A DNA stretch of 64,000 nucleotides from Tretioscincus oriximinensis (taxonomy: Eukaryota; Chordata; Lepidosauria; Squamata; Gymnophthalmidae). This document shows positions 1 to 11,988 of the stretch, in pieces. Numbering within the stretch: position 1 is the first letter of the stretch; every line of letters starts with the position of its first letter. The stretch is from contig JAJVDF010000450.1 of NCBI GenBank assembly GCA_022410635.1, positions 233,540 through 297,539 on the forward strand, given 5' to 3'. Position numbers and translations under genes: made by a program. The notes under the pieces were generated by a model, which had not been told where the DNA came from, made no database searches, and was given only the letters and a program-made list of their open reading frames with translations.

Positions 1-2030
1 AATAATTGTGGATGGTTCAAAAACAGTCCAACAAAGGTACATTTTAATGTTAAGAGAATAGTGAAATTTGAACACGTTGTTGCCACTAATTGCTTGGATT
101 ATTCCTCAGTCAAGGTTTGAAAGACCCAGTGACTCACATTTAAGGTCAATTTGTCTGTAGTTGGGGGTTCGGCAATCACAATCGGCCTGCTCTATCTTAT
201 GATTGTATAAAGCTTCCCACTATTGAAACTGCTACTTCCATTTCTGACAGTCATGTCCATTTGTACATATTCATAAAGCATATATGTTACATGCGCATAT
301 TCATACCAAAGAGATGTAATAATTTGCAGTCATTCTTTCTATAGTTACTTTCAATATTTAAAAGCTCAGTAATTCAGTTAATTTCCACTATCTTGTATTT
401 GCATTAGAAATTTTGTTTTATATAAATTGTGTGTATAATAACTCTCAACATTTTCTTTTTTAGAAAAAAGATAAGTACTATAATTGCCATTTACATCTCA
501 CTGTTTTTTCTGCAAATGGTCCAAAGCAGAATATGTTTCTGTTTTACACCAGGTTCCAGAACAATCTTGCAAAGTAGTTTTGTCTGCAAAGTACCCCAAA
601 ATTACTTAGTGTATGTTTATAAAAGGACATTTTAACTCAGTAGGTTTTTTAATCCTAGTTCCACACTATTACACTTGTTCTTATATTATGCATGGCTATT
701 TTTATATCTGGTATTGAAATATCAGTGCCTCATCCATAGTCTTGCATGTATTTCTGTGTTTTCCACCCATAAAAAACAATCTGATTTTCACATTTCTGAT
801 TTTCTATGACAAGGTCATAAGAATTCCCTGCTAAAAAGTCCAATCTTCACCTCTCTAGCCGAAGTCTTTGTTGCAGGAAAGGAAAGGAAGTTAATTAGGG
901 TCCCCTTTGACTTGAAACATCTTCACTATCTGCTCTAGTTAGTGCAAAATTTGAAACAGATATAAAAGCAAAATCAGCACAACACAAATCCATATTAACC
1001 ACATAAAAAACAGCAGTTATATCCAGCTGTCAAGTAGTCAAGCAATGAAAAGTATTACTAAAAAGCCTGACCAACAAACAGCTTTTACCTGGAAAAATAC
1101 AATCTCTATAGACAAATAATACACGACAAAGAACATTGGTAATGCAGGCAGCCTGAAAAGCAGAGGGTTTCCAGCTCTCTCAGGACAATGGCAAATGACT
1201 TCTGTACTTTTACCAAGAAAATTGCATGAAACTGCATAGTCAATCATGAGTCTGCCATGACTGAATAGTATCCAAAAACAGCAAGAATGATCACCTCTCA
1301 GATTTTACGTGGCATGAAGCAATCCCTCCTAAGCCTGGGGTTATATCAATGAAAGTACATTCACCCAGGATCTGTTCTGTGTATTTGTTCGATTTGCACT
1401 GAAATGTGGCCTTACGTTTCTACATCCAAATTATATGTAGGTTGCATCTGTACACAAAGAAGTGAATTAAATACAGCTTAGAGTTGGTAGCATTCACGTA
1501 CTAGAGTTTTTAATCCAGTCTTCTGTCCTAGAAAACTCATTTTAATGGCTTTTAATTAGGGAATAAGCACACAACTATTTTCACACTACTATCACTAAGC
1601 TATTTTTGAGCTTTTTTCATGAGTGTGGATTCAGCCTTATCTGCATCCCCTTTTTCACTTGGTACTTTGGTGTGGCTGCTTCAATAGGAAAGTAACTATA
1701 ACACCCAGATTGTTGACATGGGAACATTTTACATTCCAAGAAGCCCTCTTAGTAGTTTGGAAGCCATACGAGTCAGGTTACAACCACATGTCCTCAAAAG
1801 TTGATCCAATTGAAAGGGAAATATCTAATTATTTGATGAAAAGTAAAGAACAAGAATATGTCCTGATTGCTCAAAAATAGAGTGTGTGACAAATGTGAAA
1901 GCATAAACTTTGGAGTAGCATGAATCTTTTTTGCCTTTGCTGATCAATGCAGCTGTAGTATAAGAGCATACAAATACATGGTATTTAAAATGCCTCACTA
2001 GATTGGATTCATTGCCTTTTAGTATGTTCC
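1..2030. other. AT-rich non-coding DNA, no feature recognised
   Basis: I see no gene or clear repeat here. Short open frames (68 to 85 codons, for example near 1623-1880) have no recognisable domain and no splice or codon-use support, so they read as chance frames. Confidence 0.5.
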
Positions 2031-2034
2031 TGTA

Positions 2035-2362
2035 TTGGCCTACTAGCGCAAAGGGAGTGCCTTAGGATCTGCAGTGGAGGCCCTCCTGATCAACAACAAA
2101 TGGAGAGGGAATTCAGAGCAGCGTCTTCTTGGTAGTTGCCTCAGTCTATGGAATAATTTCCCCCTCACAGTGTGCTGTCACTGTATTCCTTTAGAAGATC
2201 TTTGAAGATGTATCTCTTTAACCTGGCTTTTGGCTGAAGAAATGCCATTTTCTTCCCACCTTCAGTTACTATTTAAATATGCTAATTTTGAATGGTTTTT
2301 ACTCTTGGCCACCTTCCAGTATAGGGCGAGGTATAAGTATAATACAAATAAATAAAATAAGT
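2035..2362 (+). mobile_element. LINE 3' end fragment (L2-like), A-rich tail
   Basis: The stretch resembles the 3' part of reptile L2-like LINEs: a 'ggaataatttccccctcaca' segment, then a 'ctttgaagatgtatctcttt' segment, then a 'ccttccagtatagggcgagg' segment followed by an aataaataaaataa tail. The protein part is too decayed to translate. The family is assigned from recalled 3'UTR wording and not from an alignment. The clade could be another LINE with a similar tail. Confidence 0.5.
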
Positions 2363-2398
2363 GGGATATGAGGACACAGCATCTTCTTCTTGCAGATT
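2361..2398 (+). mobile_element. SINE tail fragment
   Basis: The words gtgggatatgaggacacag and cttcttcttgc match the tail of the full SINE at 22389-22700 (gcgggatataaggacaca plus a pyrimidine run). It directly follows the LINE tail, so it may be a scrap of a SINE insertion into that A-rich tail. Confidence 0.4.
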
Positions 2399-2399
2399 C

Positions 2400-3690
2400 C
2401 TAGCAGTTACTCTTTAGAGGCAGAGCACCTTTTACTACAATCATGGCTAATAGGCACCTAAGCTTATAAAAGGGCCTTAAGGTCATTCATCAAGAGATCT
2501 GGCATGGGTGGCTTGTATCACTTTAGAAACTGAGGAAACAAAGTAGGTGGCACGATCTTTCATAGACTTATTATTTCTGGACCCAAACTTGTTGCATCTG
2601 TTTTTTTGAAATCATCAAAAGATATATTGATAAATATTTGGTTTACGCCAGCAGGTGGAAAATTATGATCCACAATCATACAAAAAACATGAATTCATGC
2701 TTAATGTTCATGAATGCTACTTTGAACTATAAATGTATAATATTAAGCTTAGTAAGCATCCTATTCCTTCTACCATTGAAAAAAAAACACATCAAACTTC
2801 CATTACCTTAAATTTCCACATACTGATAACTCTTTGTTGCATTACAGTTGGGCTTTTCTTGCTTTGAAAAACAGATGTCTTGTGTGGACATTTAGATAAG
2901 CCCATGAAACTCCCTGGAGCATTTGATGATAGTGAAAATAAAGAATTAACTTTTAAGTCTGAAATTTTCTTTGCTTGGTCAGTTTAAATTAGGTATCTAT
3001 TTTTAGAATAGCATATCTGGGTCATTCTTTTTCACTAAGATAAGGCAATATCATATACTGATATACTCAACTTGACAAATTGTGGGAGATTGTATACTCA
3101 ATGGAAATCTCCATCTATTAAAATACCAATGCTATGTTTATCAGAGATATGGTATTTTAAGATCTATTCTGTACCATCCTGTGTAAAGCATCCCTATTTC
3201 TGCCACTTATGAGATTCACTAGAACTTAATGGTACTCCTGGGAAACAGTACATTATTCTGTCATTGTGATGTATTAACTGGACTATCTTGAATATTAAAA
3301 TTCTCACAGTTTCAATATGTAAGTCAAAAGAAGTATATCTAGGGGAAAAAATTCAGAAAAGAGCAATAGAATATCATCCAAAGAGATCAGCCTCAATCCT
3401 TTTATATTAACTGAGGAGACTTGACACATATTCTGAAACTTAGAGCAGGAAACAGATGTTGGGACAGGTAGCAGATGACAAAGATATGGTGTGTAAGGGG
3501 ATACAGGAGTGCACAAGTATTGATCCCTTACTTCTTTAATGACAACATTCTTTGGGTTTCTTCACATGTTGGCTAGAACTTCTGTACTGAAAATGTCAGA
3601 TGTAATCCCAACGTTCACAACATAGTTACGGTCTAGAGAAGCAGTTACTCGTAGTATCACTGTTATGAATTTCCTGTAATAGTAATGCTA
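2400..3690. other. AT-rich non-coding DNA
   Basis: I see no gene, RNA gene or recognisable repeat in this stretch. Confidence 0.45.
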
Positions 3691-3704
3691 CCAACTTTTT
3701 TTCT

Positions 3705-3782
3705 TGCTAATTTCTAAGGTGCTACTTGACCCCTTTTCTAGAAATCCTGTTCCAGACTAACATGGTTACATCTTTATAATAG
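3705..3782 (+). mobile_element. fragment of dispersed 'actaacatggct' repeat family
   Basis: It contains 'tctaaggtgctacttgaccc' followed by 'ccagactaacatggttacat'. The same pair of words recurs at 18374-18590, 23555-23965, 37575-37765, and 52496-52720 in this window. I could not name the family. Similar sequences are common in reptile genomes. Confidence 0.5.
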
Positions 3783-3789
3783 CAGCTTA

Positions 3790-5230
3790 TCTTCCATTCT
3801 TTCTTGGAAGGAAATGTGCTACAGGAAATGTGCAAAACAACAACACAAGGTACTTAGCTGACTTCCTGCAGCACAAAGCAAGGTTTTGATAAAACAGCCT
3901 GGCAGATATGGAGCTTGAAACATTTCCTTGTGTCTGACAAGAGTCAGCAGAAGCACTTTTTTAGTACCCAGATTGCTGTTTGGAATGTAAATCTTCTTTA
4001 TGATTTTAGTTCCTGTGTGCTGCATAGGCGCAGTTATTTGTTTTAGGAATCTGTTAAAACATATCTACAGAACATTAAATACATTATAACAGATCCCTAA
4101 AACACATTACTTAGGTTTATGTAAACAGGGCCTTGGAAGTGCCCTTTGTATAATCCGCCCCCCTCCCACTGATGATGCTGTGGCTGAAATATAAGCATTT
4201 CTTCTTACGCACTGTACCCATAAGGGTTCACCTTTATGATTTTTTAACAAATCTTTGCACTTGTTGATCAAATAATATTTTAAATGTAAATGACCAAGTT
4301 ACATTATTAGAGAGAAGAAGTATTTGAATCCAGTTACTATTTTTCATTGCAAAATTTACGGGAAGGGGTTTACTATCATATAACCCTCCAAAAACCAAGA
4401 ACTGCAAATTATATAAATTTTCCCAACCGATTGGTACGGTAGTTTAAATCCCTTGTACGGACATATTCATTCATTCTATTTCTGTCCTACCTTATCTGTT
4501 TATCTAACTATTGATCCAAACATCCGTCTACCAATCAGTCTCATCATATCACATCTATCTACCTTTGTTATAATCTTGGATCAGAAAACAGAAATAAATA
4601 CTAAAAATATAATACCAATACAAAATAGTATAGTGATGCAGCATCTTGACAAATGAATTTGTCCTAGATGCTAAAATCCTGGAAGATCTGGGAGCTGAAA
4701 TATATGGATTATTGATTGATCCTTGGAAGCACATTGTAAGTACTGATATTAAAGGAATAGTTGACAATATCTGCTTTCTAAAGGGTAGTATATTAAATGC
4801 CCAATGGTGTTTCAAAACTGTAAATATATATAAAGATATGAATACGATTCTTCAACTTCTGCTTGAGAATGCCTAGAAGGTATTGGTAGGCCACTATGTG
4901 AAACAGAAAGCTCTGGTTACTTCTAAGTTAATTCAGCTTCCGTCCACTTCCAGCAGTAAAATGAGTAGTATTTTTTCCCACATTACCTAAATGTGAGTTT
5001 TCTGCATTGGACAATGCCAAAAGAAAACCCTTTGCCGCTTTGTGGATGGGTTCTATCACTCTGAAAGTAGATTGGATTAAACCTAGATGTTACACTACAG
5101 ATTTTTTCCACAACGTTTTTATTCCCAGCCAATATAGCCTTAGGAAATTACTACACTAAATTATGGAGAGCAGGTGTTTCAGTGACTATTGTAAGTGATG
5201 CCTACGTACCATCTTTAGGCTGATGAGACA
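3790..5230. other. AT-rich non-coding DNA
   Basis: No gene recognised. The open frames at 4453-4876 overlap on both strands and carry no domain, so they are treated as chance. Confidence 0.45.
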
Positions 5231-5231
5231 G

Positions 5232-5375
5232 GGAGGATGCCTCTAAAGCCAACTCCAGGTTTTGCCTTTGTCTGCTGCTTGAAATGTCCAGAAACAATTG
5301 GTGGCCCACTGCAGCACTGGACGGAATGAATTGTACCTCGATCCAGCAGAATTCCTCTTATGTTCTTAATAGAAA
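5232..5375 (+). mobile_element. L2/CR1-type LINE 3' end fragment
   Basis: It ends with 'cagaattcctcttatgttct', equivalent to the 3' terminus of the longer LINE at 19805-20530 (ggcacttcttatgttct). It is preceded by the usual 'tggtggcccactgcagcact...ctgga' 3'UTR wording. Only the last part of the 3'UTR is present, as expected for a 5'-truncated LINE. Confidence 0.65.
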
Positions 5376-5389
5376 GTTGAATCTATATA

Positions 5390-7235
5390 TTCAAGAGCAC
5401 ACAATAAGTGATGATCCGTGTATCTGTTTATTACTAAATATAAATGAGAAATGGGATTCCTACCAGACTTCTTTTTCTTTTCGTGAAAGGACATAAATGT
5501 TTTTAACCCATTTTGCAGAAAAATGCTGTTAGGAAATTGTATTAACTTGTGTCTACAGTAACTAAAGATTTTACTTGAAAACTTTTTTTTAAAAAAAAAT
5601 AATCTTCTTCCTAGAAAGCAATCATGAGAGCAAAGAATATATCACTCACAAATATAATTTTTCTTCCTGTTGGTACTTCACATTCTGTTAATTTGCTCTC
5701 AAGAAAGAAAAACTATACTCTATGGATTTTACTCTACCCTTTGATACAGTTATAAGCTTTAGTGTGACCTTGAAAACTAGGACACTATCTGCGTTATATT
5801 GTAAGAGGCTTTCAAAAGTTCAGAATTTGCCTTTCTAGGGCACTTTTATTTTAATGGGGAATTCAATTTTATAGCTTCTTTTTGATGGCATGAAAAGCTG
5901 GATTACAATATAGTGTGTAGACAGCTAGGAAAATAGTTTATTTCAATTTCTTCCTGTTCTTTAGCCTCAGGGGAATTTGTCTTTTGGTTTTATCATTATT
6001 TTTTAAACAGTCATTTGAAACTTTTTTTTTACTGTTCTTTTAGGACTTGGTCTAAACAAAAGTTACTATAATACTAATCTGTTTTCTGGCGATCGACTTT
6101 GCAACCAATTGCTGACAGGGACTGTAACCCCACTCCTTTGTGAGCTGCCACGAGCAGCTCACCCTGCAGTGTGCATCACTGTGGATTCCTGTTTCCTATT
6201 ACCCCTGGTGCTCTATCACCATAAAATAAAAACATATCCATTTATTTCAGAGAAACTGATTGCTTAGGTTTGTGGTTTCATACTGCGATAAATGTTCTGT
6301 GGATATAAACCATTTTATTTTTTTCTGGGCCCAACTATAGTTAAGTCTAAAATCACCTTTGGTTCACAGCAAAATAATGAATTATCAAAGTGATAAGCTG
6401 TTTTCTTCAACGCTATCTAAACCGAGAAAATCCACCTTGGATTTAGATGATGTTGAAAGAAAATGGCTCGCACTTTACTAATGTGTTTTTTGCTTCTGAG
6501 GTGGGTGGAGAATGGATTAAAACATAGGTATGATTGGCCCTATAACCTTCCTCTTTCAGTTCCTTTTTAATATAATTTTTACACTTATGTTTTGCAATGA
6601 TTTTTGTGTAATAGGTAGGTTTGAGGATGATATTATTAGAATAATAGAAATANAAGAATGAAGTCAGTTATTACCTTGGTCACCTGCTGTCAGTGTGTAA
6701 CTTTTTCCTCTGGATATTCTTATCTTAAGCTGGAAAGGAAGAATGACATTCCTGGTTCAGCTTATTGGTTTTATGTGCCTGAAGCATCTGACATATTTCT
6801 TTGTATGAAATTTAAGGCACCAGAAAATACAGTAAATCTGCTTTAGTTTTTATAGAGACACACTTTTCCTGAGCACTGGATAGAAAGGTTGCAGATTATG
6901 CAAAGCAGGATAAACTAACATGACTGTTAGATTTCAGAAAGAATGGCAGACAGAAAACAGTAACACTTAACTCTTAAAACATTCTGGCAATTTACAAATA
7001 ATCAAAAATTATTTAAAAATTCAAAATTCTACAATAAAGTACTCGTGACTTTTGAAGTGTATTTTTACTGATGGATTAATTGCTATGTTATCTCTGGCAA
7101 AAAAGCAATGTGTACATTACTGTTATATATAATGCTCTTTTTATTAGTTTTGTTATATTCTGATAATACCTTATTATATAATACGTTTGAAATGAAATTG
7201 TGGGACTGCAAAAAAACCTTAAGATAAATTTAGAC
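5390..7235. other. AT-rich non-coding DNA
   Basis: No gene or RNA gene recognised. A slightly GC-richer patch around 6085-6220 is unassigned. Confidence 0.45.
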
Positions 7236-7239
7236 AAGG

Positions 7240-7550
7240 TCATAGAAGCCATCAATAGTTACCAGGATAGATGTCTTGATATTTTCTAACACTCCTTATA
7301 CCAAGGGGTGGTACAAAATACCTACACAGTAAAAACAAAATAGATTAGACAAGACTTGATACTGACTCTAGGATGTAGCAACAAGCAGTATTTCTGAAAA
7401 ACCACTTGCAAAGAATCGAGAACAGGTGAAGATTTTGCTTTCTTCTGCTTGAGATAGCCCAGTACAATTGATAGACCACTGTATGAAACAGAGTGCTGGA
7501 CTAGATGAGCTATGAATCGATTTATCAGGGTTCCTTTTATGTTCTTATTC
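7240..7550 (+). mobile_element. L2/CR1-type LINE 3' end fragment, interrupted
   Basis: 'aggatgtagcaacaagcag', 'gctggactagatgag' and the terminal 'gggttccttttatgttctta' match the 3'UTR of the LINE at 19805-20530. The segment 7255-7365 is more divergent and may include a small insertion. Confidence 0.6.
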
Positions 7551-7554
7551 AGTA

Positions 7555-9875
7555 GGCGATAATAGTTTCAAATGTTTGAGACATTTGGAATACAGCTATG
7601 CATGATTATAATTCATATCCAATATTGTAGCTTTTGATGCTTGGAACAAATTTGTTTTTACAGTGTTCTTTGAGTGCTGAATTCTATTAAAAAAGTAGAA
7701 CTTGCTGATATTGATGGAATAGCCAAAGTGCTGATTTTTGGCTGACCTCATCATTTCGATAGACTGATTGAAGAGTGAAATCATAAAAGCATGAATTGTC
7801 CCATTATAAGGAGGCTGCATCCAAATGAATTTTTTCTCTGCTGTCTAGCTAATAAACTATTAGTATGGATTATAAGAATTACTTTATTCCAGGGTATTTT
7901 CTGGAAGTAGCCAAAATCAGAAAAAGAGAAACTGGCAATTCATGCGTTTCAAAGCATATTTGTACAATAGTGCCCCTCTGAGACAGTAGAATAGAGGTAG
8001 AAAGATGTGAACATCTCGTCCCTACTCTAGTGCATAAAGGCAGAATGTCCCATGTTAATTGCAGCAGAAAGGTATTGATGGGAAAAATGATTTTTTTAAA
8101 AAAAAACCATAATGTTTTTGCCTGTGTTTTGGGGAACAAATAAAACAGAGTTGCCAACAGAGACATCCTTGTTCTCAGATCTTTCAACGCTATGCCAATA
8201 GTAACAATGGCATCAGTAGTACAGTAATTGTCTTCGAAAAGCAATTTGTGTAAAATGAAGTCTATAAGAGCTAAATTTGTACAGAAAACTAGTGAAATCA
8301 ACTTTCTCCCATCTGACATATAGGTAACAAACAGCCATATGGCTTTTTTTTTAACTCAAAGGACCCTCCTAAAGGGTAATGCAGTGTTGTTGGGATCTTT
8401 TACTTGTGATCCAGCTGTTCAGAATAAGTGGAATGTCAGAATAACTGGAGTGGTGCTGTGGCACTCTCTATGCGTCACCATGTTGGGGGACAGGCTTGGG
8501 CAGGAAGCAGGAGCCCATACTCGCGGCTATGAAATCTAGGATTATGGCAGCACAGGTCTGATTTGGGGCTTCTTTTTGCTTTGTTGATGCCAGATGCAAT
8601 ATAGGAGCAGGAGCGGAANTAGGCTCCTTCCTATTCCGGCTGGGGGACCTCTCTTAACATGATGGCACCCTGGAGAGTACTGCCCTGCCTCTGAGTTCAG
8701 TAATGCTGAAGAACTACAGAACCAGTCCTGCATGCCTGATTAGCCTGCTGCTGACGCGTGGGAAACCCAAATGGCACCAGTAATAATGGAAATAATAATT
8801 TCCTTAGGAGGTAGTGTGAGACCCCAAGATGGTGCCTGTGAGCCACTATTATTAACAAGCTGATAATTTAAAAATTACTTGAAAATTGATTTCAACATCT
8901 GTTTTGAATTTCATCCTCAGAAGAAGCTCTTAGACTTGCCACATAGCTTATAAGTGGGCTTGTCTACCCCCATAAACATTCTAGGGCAGAAAAAATTGGA
9001 TTAACAGTGAACTGGGAGCAAGAAGTTTGTACATTGTTACCTTTAAGCAGATGTGTCTCTAACATAGCCTTACTATCAGCATTGCTTCCACCTGAATGAA
9101 CAATTTATTGTGTTCAACATAAATTCAGAAATAAATCATTGCAGTATAGATATTTGTGTACTTTTAGCTTATCGAAATACAGAGGTCTATAAGACAAGGC
9201 AAATGCTTTCAAGTCATTTCTTCACAGCAACTTTTCCTAGAATCAAAGCAACTTTGAATACTGGTGAGAAAATTTATGGATTTCAATTACAGCTTGTATT
9301 GCATCATAATTTCAGCTTTATATCCTGTGCAGCGTAATGTTTTGGATTTTTAATGGGTCTTGAGCAGTAACCATAAAAGTGATTCAAATACACCCAGTAA
9401 TTATAGAGATTTGCTGTTGCTTTTGCATTAAAAGTGAGGATGATTTACATTTTTTATTTAAAAAATGCAACCTAATGTTGTAGTTATGGTCCTTCCTTAT
9501 ATTACTCTGCTTATTAATTATGGTCAAATGATTTAATGTTTAACAGGTACACATTAGAAAGCTGTAAAATATTTATTAATTGATAATAATAAATTTAAAC
9601 TAGATGTTATATTAATTATACATTGGGTAATACATATGTAACCTTCTGCATCTCTTTTAGTTATTTGAAATTAATTGCTAAGTGAAGAGAAAGGATTATG
9701 GCAACCAGTGTAATATAAATCACTTTCTCTTATGAATGATTTTCAGATTACATTGTCTTCAGTATTGATTTCAATAATGAATGTTTCGTATTTTTTATGA
9801 CTGGGCCTCTCTTTTCTAAAAGTACCCAAAGGTTCTAGATTCCATCAAATCCTTTACTGAAAGATTTTTATGTTC
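7555..9875. other. non-coding DNA with an unassigned GC-richer patch at about 8440-8790
   Basis: A 146-codon frame on the minus strand (7879-8319) has no recognisable domain. The 8440-8790 patch is richer in G and C and has the feel of an old transposon or LTR fragment, but I found no terminal repeats or duplication to support that. Confidence 0.4.
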
Positions 9876-9879
9876 AGGG

Positions 9880-10010
9880 TTCTAATGTGCTGGTCCCCAG
9901 ATTATGAAATAGTGTGTCAAGCATTATCATTATACATTCAGAAAATCTTTGAAGGCACACCCCTTTAACTTGTGCTTTGACTGAAAAAAACAATTTCTCC
10001 CTTCCCCACT
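9880..10010 (+). mobile_element. decayed LINE 3' end fragment
   Basis: The order 'ccagattatgaaatagtgtg', 'cagaaaatctttgaaggcac', 'cctttaacttgtgctttgac' parallels the 2035-2362 LINE 3'UTR (ggaataattt..., gatctttgaagatgtatctc, tttaacctggcttttggctg). It has diverged strongly. Confidence 0.45.
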
Positions 10011-10049
10011 CAGGCACTGTTGTTTTAATAAGTTAAATCTTACTCTTAA

Positions 10050-10395
10050 TGTTAGGTACCCCCATGTTAGGTGCCCCCATCCTCTTTTTTTGCTCTCTCT
10101 TTTGTTTAATCTTTTTTTCTCTTTTGAATTGCTGTGTGTGCCAGCGGGAGGTTTTCAGCGTGTGATTTATGTCTCTTCATTGGCTAGTGGATGCCGAGAG
10201 GCGGCCCCTCGACTTTGCTTTATAATGAACGTTCCCCTGTCACTTCCTGTTCTATTTCTTTAGTTACTACAGAAGTTAGTTTCTGACTGCAGACTTTATT
10301 TCTGTACTTAGCCTTTTGAATAAACCTCCTGCAACAAAACTATTTGTTCTCTTTATTCCTGAATTGAAGCCCTTAAAGTTGTTAATCATCATGAG
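10050..10395 (+). mobile_element. candidate solo LTR-like block
   Basis: The block has the order expected of an LTR. A GC-rich U3-like stretch (10140-10210) comes first, then a TATA-like tttataatg near 10219, then an AATAAA-type signal (gaataaacc, about 10318), then a short U5-like tail. A short direct repeat 'tgttaggt(a/g)cccccat' sits at its 5' side. I could not define TG...CA ends or a target duplication, so the boundaries are approximate. It could instead be part of the same compound insertion as element A. Confidence 0.3.
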
Positions 10396-10493
10396 ATGTT
10401 AGGGTATAAGACAGGATAGATGTGTATCCCTGGTTTGCCAGCGATGGTCCTTTCTGGACAGAGGCAATTTGGCCACAGTGAACCATGTTCTTT

Positions 10494-10646
10494 TAACTTA
10501 TAGATTTAACTGTATATGTAGTTGGTTTAACAATTGCAGCAGTTGGACTGCTAACAGGTAGTGCTGGCTGGATGTACATGATGCCAGTCATAAAAGAAAT
10601 GCATAAGCTGCTTATACATAGTGCTCCCAATACCAATCGGGGGTAT
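10494..10646 (+). pseudogene. possible DNAJC19-like exon or processed-pseudogene scrap
   Basis: One frame stays open for about 50 codons and reads TVYVVGLTIAAVG near its start, then a hydrophobic stretch, then IKEMHKLL and a stop. DNAJC19 (TIM14/Pam18, the inner-membrane J-protein co-chaperone of the mitochondrial import motor) has a very similar N-terminal membrane anchor around VGLTIAA. The match fades after about 13 residues, no J domain or HPD motif follows, and a stop lies two codons upstream. A pyrimidine-rich run ending in AG precedes it, which could mimic a 3' splice site. Alternatives are a chance hydrophobic frame or the membrane anchor of an old retroelement envelope. No HPD means no J-domain function from this piece alone. 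Confidence 0.27.
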
Positions 10647-10689
10647 TAACATTAATGTTTGAGCACCCTAATATTTAAACTTTATATTC

Positions 10690-11590
10690 TAAAAGAAGTC
10701 GGCTACTCATGGACATCCGTGGGCGCTGGCTGTTGCTGCCGGGGAGGAAGGTGACGCTCTAGGGAGGAGCATTCTTCCTTGTCTGCCCAGGAATGTGCAA
10801 CAGGAAGTGACATGACTTCCTGGGCGACAAGAGGTATATAACCCCCTCGCTGGACGTGCGAAACTCACCCTTTCTCCCCCTCCTTTTTTCTTTTCTCTTT
10901 TAGTCATGGCAGTGAGCAGAGGTGTTGGTGGTTAGCGCAGCTTGGCGCCCCATGAGGAGTCGCAAGAACCTGGAGACAGGGACCTCATGACTTCCTCATA
11001 GAAAGAAGGCCCTTCTTAAAAGGGCTCTGAACATGTGTGCCTACTTTGGGGCAATAGGTTGAACACAGGTTTGGAGTCAGTGAGGTGGGATATACACAGG
11101 ACTGATCCCTTGAGAGCCCTTCAAGGCTCTCTGATCCTCTATTGAGAACCCACAAAATGGGTGGGTCGCAGGTGCTGCTGGATGGCCCAGGTGCCTAGAC
11201 CAGAGGGGCTGGCACACCAAGTGAGTGGGCAGCATGTGACCAACGCAGTGGGGCGTGGTCAAAAGCGGTCTATCAGCAAGGCCTGGGCTGGGCAGTTGGT
11301 GTCATGTCTTTGGTGCATGGCCCAGAATGATGTAAGTTAGGCCGGATGGGCATCACACCAAGGGAGCGTGGCCAATATGGTTCAAGTCAGACCGGGCGGC
11401 TGACTGGGTGTCAGCCAAGCTGCTGCGCCTGCCACACTCCAGCCATGGCCTTTTTTTCTCCACTTCTGGGTTATTTTTTTAAGCACGGCTGTCCTGCCGT
11501 TTATGTTACATGTTTTGCGTTAGGGTTAAAATTAATAAATATTTATGTGTTCAACTTAAATTGAGTCGTCTCCTTCTCTGCCCTCAGCTG
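10690..11590 (+). mobile_element. element A: TATA-containing, non-autonomous retroelement candidate
   Basis: A GC-rich head contains hairpin arms at 10778-10792 and 10818-10831 directly upstream of a TATA box (aggtatataa, about 10832). A pyrimidine run follows (about 10868-10904). The 3' part carries 'gctgcgcctgcc', 'gccatggcctttt' and 'acttctgggtt', then an AT-rich tail with attaataaatat. These four words occur in the same order in element B (28940-29800). No open frame of useful length is present. A TGGCGCCC word near 10941 resembles a Lys-type primer-binding site, but its position is only suggestive. The class (LTR, DIRS or SINE-like) is unresolved. Confidence 0.45.
10831..10842 (+). promoter_or_regulatory. 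TATA box of element A
   Basis: gaggtatataac lies directly after a hairpin and about 70 bp before an ATG-containing, pyrimidine-led segment. It is probably the promoter of the repeat and not of a host gene. Confidence 0.4.
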
Positions 11591-11680
11591 CAATAGCTAT
11601 TCTTGACATATAAATATACTATAATGCTCATTTTAAGTAATTAAGGAGATGAGAATGCACAGGAGTTAATACACGGGTGT

Positions 11681-11960
11681 CGGAAGAGGAGAAGAGGAAC
11701 TGGGTTTTTATACCCCACTTTTTTCACCTGAAGGGACTCAAAGTGGCTTGCAAACTATTTTTTGCCCAAAGTCTTACATTCTGTCTTCCCCTTTACATTG
11801 TGATGGTACCTATTCATCTATTTCTAATTGCTTGCTTTTGAACAACCAAGTTGGTTGAAGCTAAAGTCATTAGAGGGTGCTCACCCCTCTTCAAGGCAGA
11901 CATATTCTCTGTTGAAAGGCCCATAACCCCAAATTATGGAACTGTCTCCCCTCTGAGGAC
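11681..11960 (-). mobile_element. tRNA-derived SINE, degraded copy
   Basis: On the plus strand it begins with 'gggtttttataccccacttt' and 'gggactcaaagtggcttgc', then the body words 'gcccaaagtcttacattctg' in the same order as the copies at 12146-12475 and 39797-40077. The tRNA-like head end (11870-11960) is poorly preserved. Confidence 0.6.
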
Positions 11961-11980
11961 ATGTGCATCACATATCTGCT

Positions 11981-11988
11981 TGTAGACA
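11981..11988. repeat. target-site duplication, left (hAT at 11989-12519)
   Basis: tgtagaca on the left matches tatagaca at 12520-12527 on the right at 7 of 8 positions. Eight bases is the size typical of hAT insertions. Confidence 0.6.

Noticed and set aside
7879..8319. 146-codon minus-strand frame
   Set aside because: No domain, composition like random translation, no repeat or gene context.
10935..10960. Retroviral primer-binding site (TGGCGCCC)
   Set aside because: An 8-base match only, and it lies at no defined distance from a proven LTR end; kept only as a hint under element A.
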